35,112 nt of DNA from Leptolyngbyaceae cyanobacterium RM1_406_9 (GTDB taxonomy: Bacteria > Cyanobacteriota > Cyanobacteriia > Elainellales > Elainellaceae). The DNA is taken from contig JAAUQZ010000022.1 of the NCBI GenBank assembly GCA_012033355.1, positions 1 through 35,112 on the forward strand, in the 5' to 3' direction. This document shows positions 1 to 6,579 of the stretch, one piece after another. The stretch's first letter is position 1. Each line of letters begins with the position of its first letter. Both the position numbers and the translations under genes were made by a program. Under the pieces are notes generated by a model. It was not told the DNA's origin, did no database searches, and saw only the letters and a list, made by a program, of their open reading frames with translations.

Positions 1-213
1 AGAACAAAGCAAGGTGGCTTTGGAGTAAAATCTCACAAGCCATCCCGTTGCTACCTCAACGTGGTGGTCAGCTACCCCTGGCTGCTCGAACAGCCTTGGG
101 TAGCGCTGACTAGATCTTTGGGTGCCGTCGCCCGTCACAAATCGAACATAGGACGACTTAAGCGAACACAATACGGTACCTTGTCGGCAGAGTCAATAGA
201 TAGGGGTCTGTAG
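1..213 (+). CDS. C-terminal fragment of an unidentified reading frame at the window edge
   Basis: Frame 1 is open from the first base to a TAG at 211-213 (70 codons), while the other two forward frames stop within it. The translation has a protein-like composition, with a Trp/Pro-containing stretch (YPWLLEQPWVALTRSL) and a basic segment (RHKSNIGRLKRTQ). I do not recognise the family; a transposase or other mobile-element C-terminus is possible but not supported by a motif. Bases 67-110 can also fold into an imperfect hairpin (GTCAGC pairs with GCTGAC, TACCC with GGGTA), so a structured RNA or chance openness is an alternative. The start lies outside the window. Confidence 0.35.
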   Translation, partial: RTKQGGFGVKSHKPSRCYLNVVVSYPWLLEQPWVALTRSLGAVARHKSNIGRLKRTQYGTLSAESIDRGL

Positions 214-279
214 AATAGGTGAAGGGCGATCGCCCAGTTCTGTTCCTACCTATGTATCGTTTCTTGAAGCAGATCCTGC

Positions 280-363
280 ATCCATTTGAACGGATCTTAG
301 ATCCACTTGAACGGATCTAAGATCCATTTACGCGGATCTAAGATCCGCGTAAATGGATCTTAT
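280..363. repeat. Three 21-nt tandem repeats plus an inverted fourth copy
   Basis: Three consecutive 21-nt units begin at 280, 301 and 322, each of the form ATCCaytt..cGGATCTwAG. A fourth unit at 343-363 is in inverted orientation. Units three and four create a perfect palindrome with 21-bp arms (319-339 and 341-361) around one central A. The unit length is a multiple of three, and one frame reads as a heptapeptide close to IHLNGSK, interrupted by a stop in the first unit. No gene uses it here. It could form a strong cruciform or RNA hairpin. Confidence 0.85.
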
Positions 364-490
364 GGCTCAGGCTCGAATGATAGCGACTGCTTTTGAAGAA
401 GCTGTGTCTGCTTAAGTGGATCTTATGAATCTTTCGAGAAAAACGAGGCAGAGCCTTCTCAGCGTTACTAGCCAGGGTTCAGCATCTTTT

Positions 491-594
491 GTTGTCACTG
501 CGAAAGTTTCTGTGGTAGCGACAAAGTTTGTGTTGTCACCACAGAAGTTTCTGTCGTCACCACAGAAGTTTCTGTCGTGACAACACTAAAGTTT
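491..594. repeat. Second array of about five 21-nt tandem repeats
   Basis: Units start at 491, 512, 532, 553 and 574. All are 21 nt except the second, which is 20 nt. The two best copies (532-552 and 553-573) differ by one base. In one frame they read as the heptapeptide VVTTEVS. The 20-nt second unit shifts the frame, so a short frame opening with ATG at 425 changes phase inside the array and ends at 575-577. The sequence is unrelated to the 21-nt array at 280-363 but has the same period. I see no conventional gene; the array lies just downstream of the gcvT stop. Confidence 0.8.
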
Positions 595-707
595 TAGTTG
601 ATTTCTGGGTGGGCTGGTTGGGGTTCAGGTGGGAGGGCGATCGCTCCTGACAAAACCAGATGAGATGCCCATCCTACAAACAAGGTTGAGACACTTCACT
701 CACAGCT

Positions 708-1847
708 TCAAAGCCCAGGAATCGCCGTCGATTTGTAGAACGGTCGCTTCACAACGATCGCCCGATACGCCTTCTGCCGAATTTCAACATCCAATTCTTG
801 CCCCGTTTTAGCTAAGTGGGTCGGAACGTAGGCAAGGGCGATCGCCTTCCCCAAAGTCGGAGACAGCGTACCGCTGGTAACGATCCCAACCTTTTCCTGG
901 TTAAACAGCACTGGGTAGTCGTGACGGGCAATGTTGCGTCCTTCCATCTGTAGCCCAACTAGCTTTCGCGCTACGCCAAACTGTTTTTGCTCTTCGAGAA
1001 CTTTGCGACCGATAAAGTCGCCTTTGCGATCGAGGTGAACCAGCCAGCCTAGCCCTGCTTCGAGTGGTGTAGTGGTTTCGTCAATGTCTTGCCCGTAGAG
1101 CGCCATTGCTGCTTCGAGCCGTAGGGTGTCGCGTGCGCCCAAACCGCAAGGGGTGATGACATTGAGGAGCGATCGCCACAAATCAATTCCCGTTTGCGGA
1201 TCGACCATTACCTCAAAGCCATCCTCACCCGTGTAGCCCGTTCGCGCCAAGAATCCAGGCTGACCTAGAACGGTGCCTTCTAGATGTCCAAAGCGCTTGA
1301 CCTGCGACAAATCTTCCTGCACACAGGTTTGGAGTAAGCTAACCGCCTGTGGTCCCTGCACAGCCAACAAAACCTTCGTCGATGAAAGATCTTGAAAGTT
1401 CAAATTTGAACTCAGATTTGCCAGCAGCCAGTCTCGATCTTTTACCGTTGTGGCAGCATTGGCGATCAGCATTACCCGCTGATCGCCCTTTGCGTCTACG
1501 CCCTGGTAATAGACGATCAGGTCATCAATCATGCCTGCCTGAGCATTCAGCAAAACCGTGTATTGCGCTTCACCGGGCTGCAAGCGGCTCAGGTCAGAGG
1601 GAACGAGTTGCTGAAGCGAGTCAATCACATCTGCACCGCTGATCGCAAACTTGCCCATGTGGGAAATGTCAAACATCCCCGCCGCCTCCCGCACTGCCCG
1701 ATGTTCAGGCAAAATGCCGCTGTACTGCACGGGCATCTCCCAACCGGAGAAGGGAACGATACGTGCTTGGGCTTCACGATACAGGTCGTAAAGCGGGCTA
1801 CGAAATAGAGAGGCAATCGGCTGCATCTCTTCAGAGTGATTAGTCAA
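708..1847 (-). CDS. gcvT: Aminomethyltransferase, T protein of the glycine cleavage system
   Basis: The T protein moves the methylene group from the aminomethyl-lipoyl H protein to tetrahydrofolate and releases ammonia, a step of photorespiratory glycine breakdown in cyanobacteria. The 379-residue product has the usual length. It shows the GCV_T hallmarks: an N-terminal LYDLYREAQARIVPFSGWEMPVQYSG segment in overlapping form, then GMFDISHMGK, ARTGYTGEDGFE and GLGARDTLRLEAAMALYG, and the C-terminal barrel with VGIVTSGTLSPTLGKAIALAY. The start may be the second Met (residue 8); neither has a strong ribosome binding site. The other cleavage-system genes are not adjacent. A hairpin-forming stretch and a LysR relic lie upstream, and repeat arrays lie downstream. 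I see no glycine riboswitch in the leader. Confidence 0.96.
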   Translation of the reverse strand: MTNHSEEMQPIASLFRSPLYDLYREAQARIVPFSGWEMPVQYSGILPEHRAVREAAGMFDISHMGKFAISGADVIDSLQQLVPSDLSRLQPGEAQYTVLLNAQAGMIDDLIVYYQGVDAKGDQRVMLIANAATTVKDRDWLLANLSSNLNFQDLSSTKVLLAVQGPQAVSLLQTCVQEDLSQVKRFGHLEGTVLGQPGFLARTGYTGEDGFEVMVDPQTGIDLWRSLLNVITPCGLGARDTLRLEAAMALYGQDIDETTTPLEAGLGWLVHLDRKGDFIGRKVLEEQKQFGVARKLVGLQMEGRNIARHDYPVLFNQEKVGIVTSGTLSPTLGKAIALAYVPTHLAKTGQELDVEIRQKAYRAIVVKRPFYKSTAIPGL

Positions 1848-1899
1848 AATTTCAGTTCCTAAAATTTGCGCCTAATGTGAATTAGACCGCAGGGGTGCA

Positions 1900-1948
1900 G
1901 CATTCGGCAAATTTTATTTGCGATCGCTCCCGATTTTTGCCCGAATGC
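1900..1948. other. Imperfect inverted repeat upstream of gcvT
   Basis: GCATTCGGCAAA at 1900-1911 faces TTTGCCCGAATGC at 1936-1948, pairing over 12 bp with one bulged C. It lies between the stop of the LysR relic and the gcvT start and overlaps that stop codon. It may be a transcript end for the former LysR gene or a structure in the gcvT leader. A HIP1-like site sits in the loop. There is no T-run typical of an intrinsic terminator. Confidence 0.35.
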
Positions 1949-2137
1949 TACGCCCGGTAGATATTGAGTCGAACCCAGTGTTTGGAGCGCTCCAGCAGGC
2001 AAATTTCGAGGCGATCTTCCAGCGCTTGAATCTGTTTACTCAGGGCGGGTTGACTGAGGTGCAGTAACTCGGGCAGCACGACCAAAATGGAGGGCTTCAG
2101 CTACCGCGATAAAGCACTTGAGTTGACGCAATTCCAT
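1948..2137 (-). pseudogene. LysR-family regulator relic, frameshifted and truncated
   Basis: The ATG at 2135-2137 opens MELRQLKCFIAVAEALHFGRAA, the canonical LysR N-terminal winged-helix start. The frame then breaks near 2080. A second frame continues without gap as LHLSQPALSKQIQALEDRL and then LERSKHWVRLNIY, reaching a stop at 1948-1950. A LysR protein is about 300 residues with a ligand-binding domain after the HTH. Here only about 60 residues remain, so it is a remnant of the DNA-binding domain and not functional. The homology is clear from the two contiguous frames; what it once regulated is unknown. Confidence 0.85.
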
Positions 2138-2308
2138 ATCAGTCTGGTAATAACTCAAAACTATCAGATAATCACTGATTGGAAATAGTAACCCATTATT
2201 TTGCGTGTATCCTCCAGTTATCACATCGCTTTCTTTCGAGATCCTAGAGACAACATCCTGGAACTTTACCAAGACCTATGATGACTGAATGCAAAGGAGG
2301 TAGCACCG

Positions 2309-3016
2309 ATGAGCCGTATTCCTCAATCCAGCGATCGCCCATCCTCACCTGAAGCTAATCCCACCGATCAACATTTCTCAAACAGTCAAGAGAACACTAG
2401 AAGCACACAAAAGCAATCCAGCAGAATCATCACGATCGCCACGATTAGTTCTCTCGTGGCCATCATTGCAACTGTGTGGTTAACAAGTGAACGTAACGGA
2501 CCAGGATCGCAACTCCTGACCACAACCAACACTTACGCTACACCTATCGAAAGAGCAACGAACACACCAGCGGCAGCGGCAAGCAGCGAAGTTGCTCAAT
2601 CGAATACAACATCCAATCCGATTGCTAACTGTGTCGCCACAGAAACCATGCCGGGTGGAGATAACTTTTATGTGCCGAACGCTCCTCTGGTGCAAAATCT
2701 AGGTAGAGGATTGGTGGTGCAAGGAACGGTGAGAGAAGCAGAAAGCTGTGCACCTGTTCGCAATGCTCGAATTCAAATTTGGTTGAACACCGAACGAGGT
2801 GGCGAGGGAGAAGCCAGCAATCGAGGCAGTGTGATGACCGATGAAAATGGACGATATCGCCTGGAAACTTCACCCGTTGTTTCGCAGTTTGGGCAACCGC
2901 ACGTCCATATTGCCTATGATGATGGGGACTATCGTTCACTTTTCTTACGCGCGGTGATGGAAAGCGAAGATGTTTCAACGTTCACCGTAGATTTCATACT
3001 GGAGCCACGTCGATGA
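2309..3016 (+). CDS. Membrane-anchored intradiol ring-cleavage dioxygenase-like protein
   Basis: The 235-residue protein has a hydrophilic N-terminus, one membrane segment at about residues 39-58, a Ser/Thr/Ala-rich linker to about 105, then a domain resembling the C-terminal domain of intradiol dioxygenases: NFYVPNAP, LVVQGTVREAESCAPVRNARIQIW in overlapping form, TDENGRYRLET and PHVHI. The His pair (H198, H200) corresponds to the two His iron ligands. I cannot find Tyr at the places where the two Tyr ligands normally lie (after the IQIW strand and before the His pair), so catalysis is doubtful. A strong AAAGGAGGT precedes the start at the proper spacing. It overlaps the next gene by ATGA, so the two are translationally coupled. 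Likely extracytoplasmic. The family call is by motif, the activity is not. Confidence 0.72.
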   Translation: MSRIPQSSDRPSSPEANPTDQHFSNSQENTRSTQKQSSRIITIATISSLVAIIATVWLTSERNGPGSQLLTTTNTYATPIERATNTPAAAASSEVAQSNTTSNPIANCVATETMPGGDNFYVPNAPLVQNLGRGLVVQGTVREAESCAPVRNARIQIWLNTERGGEGEASNRGSVMTDENGRYRLETSPVVSQFGQPHVHIAYDDGDYRSLFLRAVMESEDVSTFTVDFILEPRR

Positions 3017-3600
3017 ACCGGTCTCTGCAATCCTGGCCGATGCGGGCAGTGTTACTCATCTTCGTCATGCTGCCCGCGCTATTAGCTGCCCTGAGTCCAC
3101 TCCAACACGGGCGCTCACCTCTCTGGATTTTAGGAACATTGGCAGGTGTGCTGTCTTTGAGCTTGATTGTAGTGCAGGTGTTGCTACCGACGGGATGGCT
3201 CAACTTTGGCATAGGTGAACAAAATTTTCGCTGGCATCGAGTTTTGGGTATCAGCATCACTCTACTTGTGGTTGCTCACATCCTCGGACTTTATCTTTAC
3301 AGTCCTGATGATGTTGGAGATGCCCTGGTTCTAGCTGCTCCTACTTATTCGCGGTTAGGAGTGCTTTCAGCAACCTGTCTGTTGATCTCTGTAGGACTGG
3401 CGCTCACCCGTTCTAAGCTGCCACTTACACCAGCGGATTGGCAGATTCTTCACAGTTTTCTGGCAGTGGCAGTTGTGGGGACTGCGATCGCCCACGCCTT
3501 CCTTCTACAGGGCACATTAGATGGATTTGCAGAAGGATTGCTGTGTGGCAGTGCGGTGGTTGCCGTCCTCATGGCGGTCATCTACTGGCATCTTCAGTAG
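3013..3600 (+). CDS. Ferric-reductase-like integral membrane protein
   Basis: The 195-residue protein has about six hydrophobic helices (roughly 11-30, 37-59, 77-97, 113-131, 147-166, 173-192). Two helices carry His pairs with identical spacing: H75 and H89, and H147 and H161. Paired His on two helices are the heme ligands of the ferric reductase/NOX-type transmembrane domain (PF01794), so two b-hemes can be inferred. It lacks the cytoplasmic FAD/NADPH-binding half, so any electron donor must be another protein. Its start overlaps the stop of the intradiol-like gene, and the pair probably forms a membrane redox unit. An uncharacterised cytochrome b561-like protein is the main alternative. Confidence 0.7.
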   Translation: MNRSLQSWPMRAVLLIFVMLPALLAALSPLQHGRSPLWILGTLAGVLSLSLIVVQVLLPTGWLNFGIGEQNFRWHRVLGISITLLVVAHILGLYLYSPDDVGDALVLAAPTYSRLGVLSATCLLISVGLALTRSKLPLTPADWQILHSFLAVAVVGTAIAHAFLLQGTLDGFAEGLLCGSAVVAVLMAVIYWHLQ

Positions 3601-3626
3601 ATCACAAAATTGTTGCCTTATTAGCC

Positions 3627-3745
3627 AAGCTCCGGCTTCCCAAATTGGTACAGCGGCTTCTCAATTACGGCGGTTCGTGGAATCCGTCGCCTTTGTCGCA
3701 AGGAAGCCGGAGCTTCCTCAATGGCATTGCCAGGCTGGAGCCTGG
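3627..3745. repeat. Intergenic palindromic repeat element
   Basis: AAGCTCCGGCTTCC at 3627-3640 is the perfect inverse of 3702-3715. It is followed at 3730-3745 by the palindrome CCAGGCTGGAGCCTGG. Such GC-rich palindromes are dispersed in cyanobacterial intergenic regions. This one sits 27 bp after the ferric-reductase-like gene and may act as its transcript end. I cannot tell copy number elsewhere in the genome. Confidence 0.7.
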
Positions 3746-3855
3746 CGACGAGATTAAATGGCTGGGGTCGTAGTAAAAACCCAGCATGAAACGACTTGCT
3801 ATATACTGATCTTTACATTTGTTAACTAACGGGCACTCCTGCGGAGCATTTAATC

Positions 3856-4284
3856 ATGACCCCTGAACCTTTTACAAATCCTCCTGTATTTACGCTGATT
3901 ATGGTAAGCAATTTTTTTGCGATCGCCTTTGGGTTCATTTTCAAAGACATTCTGGAATATCAGGTGGCTCAGTGGGATGCCAACCGCCAGTCTCAATCTA
4001 AGATTAACTACGCAACGCCCCATGCGATCGCCGCTTATTTGGGCTTGACCGTTTGTCTGGTAGTGTTTATGGCGGCTAGCTTTTCGGTGTTTAGCCTGGT
4101 CTGGTGGTTTGCGATTGGGCTGGCGGCGATCGTCGTGGTGCCCACTGCGCTGCTGATCTGGTTTCAACTGGGTTCAATGTTGGGTCTGTTGGTCAGAGGT
4201 GGCTCTCAGGCTGTAGACATTGATTCTTATGGCGCGGGTGCGGTGCTTGACTCTCAGGCGGCGAAGTCGAAGCCGATGGAGTGA
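3856..4284 (+). CDS. Conserved-looking small membrane protein, function unknown
   Basis: The 142-residue product has hydrophobic segments at about 10-32, 55-78 and 80-112, separated by a hydrophilic loop (DILEYQVAQWDANRQSQSK). A polar C-terminal tail ends in SKPME. Codon use and HIP1 sites match the neighbours, and a GGAG lies 9 nt before the ATG, so it is likely a real gene. I recognise no family. It stands alone between a repeat element and a heptamer repeat. Confidence 0.6.
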   Translation: MTPEPFTNPPVFTLIMVSNFFAIAFGFIFKDILEYQVAQWDANRQSQSKINYATPHAIAAYLGLTVCLVVFMAASFSVFSLVWWFAIGLAAIVVVPTALLIWFQLGSMLGLLVRGGSQAVDIDSYGAGAVLDSQAAKSKPME

Positions 4285-4292
4285 AGTAGGAA

Positions 4293-4320
4293 GGATGAGG
4301 GATGAGGGATGAGGGATGAG
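4293..4320. repeat. Heptanucleotide tandem repeat, four perfect GGATGAG units
   Basis: Four exact copies of GGATGAG lie immediately 3' of the 142-residue membrane protein gene. The reverse complement of the same heptamer occurs at 15880-15907, again just beyond a gene 3' end. Short tandemly repeated heptamers of this kind are known from filamentous cyanobacteria. Confidence 0.9.
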
Positions 4321-4379
4321 GCTTTGTTGCTTACTGCCTGCCCTGGACGAGCTTTGGGATGCGATGAGTTTTAGCTGCA

Positions 4380-4745
4380 CTATTTGGCCGTAGCTTTCTC
4401 CTCGACTGGTGTTGTTTTGCCGTCCGTTTTTCCGTTGGTGGTAGGCTTTCGCTGTGACTCAAACAGTTGATTGACTAGCGATCGCGCTGGCTCTGCTTGG
4501 GTCACGGCTTCACCATAGGCGGTGTGAGCTTCCATCAGTTTCCGCAAATTCTTTAGTCCATTGCGGAGTATGTTTTTCTGATCCTCATTCAGTGGATCAG
4601 GCTCAAACAACAAACTCACCGTTTGCAGCATTGGCTGTGCTTCAACCTGAGCATCCTGAAGTTTTATCTTGGCCTTTAACAGGGCTTCCAGTGATTCAAT
4701 TGCGGTCATTGCGTCATTATTGGCGGTCATATTGTTGGCGGTCAT
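4380..4745 (-). CDS. Hypothetical small helical protein
   Basis: The 121-residue product is mostly charged and helical by composition (AIESLEALLKAKIKLQDAQV, EDQKNILRNGLKNLRKLMEA) with a Lys/Thr-rich tail. Three ATG codons lie near the start because of a short repeated MTANN/MTA segment. The third (MTAIESLEAL) looks like the natural protein start, but no ribosome site decides. No family recognised. The gene is monocistronic as far as can be seen, reading toward the 142-residue gene. Confidence 0.55.
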   Translation of the reverse strand: MTANNMTANNDAMTAIESLEALLKAKIKLQDAQVEAQPMLQTVSLLFEPDPLNEDQKNILRNGLKNLRKLMEAHTAYGEAVTQAEPARSLVNQLFESQRKPTTNGKTDGKTTPVEEKATAK

Positions 4746-4830
4746 AGGTTTTCTCTAAGATGTTTCTCTAAGGTGGGTGTAGATGCGAAGGCGCACGGTA
4801 TTACTCATAACATACTAGCTTGCGGTTGCT

Positions 4831-5484
4831 TTAGATTGAGCCAAGACTGGGCGATCGCCGCTTTCCACTCACTTTTGCAGGTGGGGTCACGGCCCTCGAT
4901 TCTAAAGTGAATTCAGGAATCTCTCGCCGCTCGGACTCACTCAGGCTATATTGCTCACAAACTAAGCTGAGCCGATTGGTTGAACGGGTGACAGGGTTAA
5001 TTGAGTGTGTCAGGTCGCCCTGAAACCACAGCAATACATTGGTTTGGGGTCGAATTTGAGCAACCTGACGTTTACCCTTTTGCAAAACCAACTCACCTCC
5101 CTCTAAATCATCGGGCACTCGTACATACAAAACACTGACGACATTCGGAGGCTCAACCGTCTTGCAGTAGGAACGCAGCGACCGATCGATATGTGGATCG
5201 ACTCGTGAACCTGTTTTGAGCAACAGTGGATTGAGATAGAAGGCATTGCAGTCTGGTTGGAGGGCGATCGCCAAGTACTGCTTAAAGAAGGGAAACCGTC
5301 GCTCCACTTCTGCCAACCCAGAACGCTGAAACACCAGTGAAAATCCTTTCGTGTTAACAAAATCTCGATTCAAGTTATTGACTACAAAGTAAGGGCAGGC
5401 GTGGATTTGTCCCTCTAACTCACTTAAATATGTGACTGGGAAAGCAGGGTACTGTTGGCGGTAATAAGTACTCATTCGATTCAC
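4831..5484 (-). CDS. 2-oxoglutarate/Fe(II)-dependent oxygenase (prolyl-4-hydroxylase-like)
   Basis: The 217-residue product carries the double-stranded beta-helix iron site. H98 and D100 lie in DPHID, H160 in the GDLTHSI segment, and R171 (TNRLSL) is where the 2-oxoglutarate-binding Arg is expected. The EGGELVL segment at about 128-134 is typical of the P4H-like subgroup. Length fits a single-domain member. The substrate cannot be read from sequence; free amino acids, peptides or proteins are all possible. The start overlaps the stop of the upstream pseudouridine synthase by four bases, so the two are co-transcribed and probably coupled. A second Met lies at residue 4. Confidence 0.85.
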   Translation of the reverse strand: MNRMSTYYRQQYPAFPVTYLSELEGQIHACPYFVVNNLNRDFVNTKGFSLVFQRSGLAEVERRFPFFKQYLAIALQPDCNAFYLNPLLLKTGSRVDPHIDRSLRSYCKTVEPPNVVSVLYVRVPDDLEGGELVLQKGKRQVAQIRPQTNVLLWFQGDLTHSINPVTRSTNRLSLVCEQYSLSESERREIPEFTLESRAVTPPAKVSGKRRSPSLGSI

Positions 5485-6389
5485 TCAAGCAGGGCTGGGG
5501 GCGGATATACGTAGCTTACAGGTTGCCCCGTTATTGGATGAACAAAAGCTAACTGTAGCGCATGGAGGTGATAGCCGCAGTCTCCCGGTACAGCGCTACG
5601 GTCTGAGCAGGTGGCGGTAAGGGATAATGGAATGCCACCAACCCCGTAGAGCGGGTCGCCTACCAGGGGAAACCCACTTGCCGCCAGATGAATCCGAATT
5701 TGGTGAGGTCGTCCTGTAAGAATGGTGACTTCTACCAGTGTGTGGGTTTGGTTGCGTCTCAGGACATAGCACTCACTGTGAGCAGGCAGTCCCTCTGGGG
5801 TTGCGGCATAAAGGTAGCCCAACGGGGCATAGGAAACTTTGCCGATGGGCTGGGTAATGGTGAAATGGTCTGGCAGGGTCGTCCCGCTTACCAGGGCGCG
5901 ATAGGTTTTACGAATTTGGCGATCGCGCATCTGCTGACTCAAACTCGCTCGTGCGGCGGACGATCGCGCCAGCAGCATTAACCCTGAAGTTCCCCGTCCC
6001 AAGCGATGAATGGGTACGGGTGGCGACTCCGGATAGCGCTGCTGAAGTTGCCACAGCAGCGTGTTTTGCAGAAAGCCTCCTCCTGGCAAAACAGGCAAAC
6101 CCGATGGCTTGGCAATCACCACTAAATCTACATCCTCGTGCAGTACATTGAATTCTAGAGGAACCTCTGGTTCTTGCCAGGGTGGACGCTGATAGGTGAG
6201 TTGGTGTCCTGCTTTCAGGAGGACTGTAGCAGTGGTTGGCATTCCGTTTAACAACACCTGACCGCTGGCAATTCGCTGTTCCCAGTCGGCACGGCTGGAG
6301 TGTGGGTAGCGCTGCGTGTAGTAGTCCAGCACCGACAAATTGTGCGTTTTGTCAGTGATGCGATCGCAATATGTCCAGCCCTGGTTCAC
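5481..6389 (-). CDS. RluA-family RNA pseudouridine synthase, catalytic motif variant
   Basis: The 302-residue protein has an N-terminal S4-like RNA-binding region (about 18-68: RADWEQRIASGQVLLNG) followed by the RluA fold: VIAKPSGLPVLPGGG, HRLGRGTSGLMLLA at 128-141, TLVEVTILTGRPHQIRIHLA and DPLYG. In most RluA enzymes the motif is HRLDxxTSG and the Asp is catalytic. Here residue 131 is Gly and the later position is Gly too (codons GGA CGG GGA). I believe an HRLGRGTSG subgroup exists in plants and cyanobacteria, so this may be a conserved variant and not a lesion. The target base is unknown. The gene is first in a two-gene unit with the 2OG oxygenase and divergent from the exoprotein gene. Confidence 0.88.
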   Translation of the reverse strand: MNQGWTYCDRITDKTHNLSVLDYYTQRYPHSSRADWEQRIASGQVLLNGMPTTATVLLKAGHQLTYQRPPWQEPEVPLEFNVLHEDVDLVVIAKPSGLPVLPGGGFLQNTLLWQLQQRYPESPPVPIHRLGRGTSGLMLLARSSAARASLSQQMRDRQIRKTYRALVSGTTLPDHFTITQPIGKVSYAPLGYLYAATPEGLPAHSECYVLRRNQTHTLVEVTILTGRPHQIRIHLAASGFPLVGDPLYGVGGIPLSLTATCSDRSAVPGDCGYHLHALQLAFVHPITGQPVSYVYPPPALLE

Positions 6390-6579
6390 CTAACTCCCTC
6401 AGATTCAGCTTTGATCTTCCAGCAGTTCCATCATTATTTAACGCTTCAAGCTACCGAATTTCTCGCCTTGCCTATATTCTAATAGTCAGTGCGCCAGGGT
6501 TGGTTACATTAAACACCGTTGCTTTGAGGTTGCCAGAATGCGTCATCGCACTAGTAAAAAGAGTGAAAAACTAGAGTTT

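Noticed and set aside
280-594. CRISPR array
   Set aside because: The repeats are contiguous with no unique spacers, are only 20-21 nt and there are no cas genes.
1848-1960. Glycine riboswitch upstream of gcvT
   Set aside because: The leader lacks the conserved glycine aptamer core; only a simple inverted repeat is visible.
3438-3773. 111-codon plus-strand frame running past the ferric-reductase-like gene
   Set aside because: It is out of phase with the supported membrane gene and its 3' half is made of intergenic palindromes.
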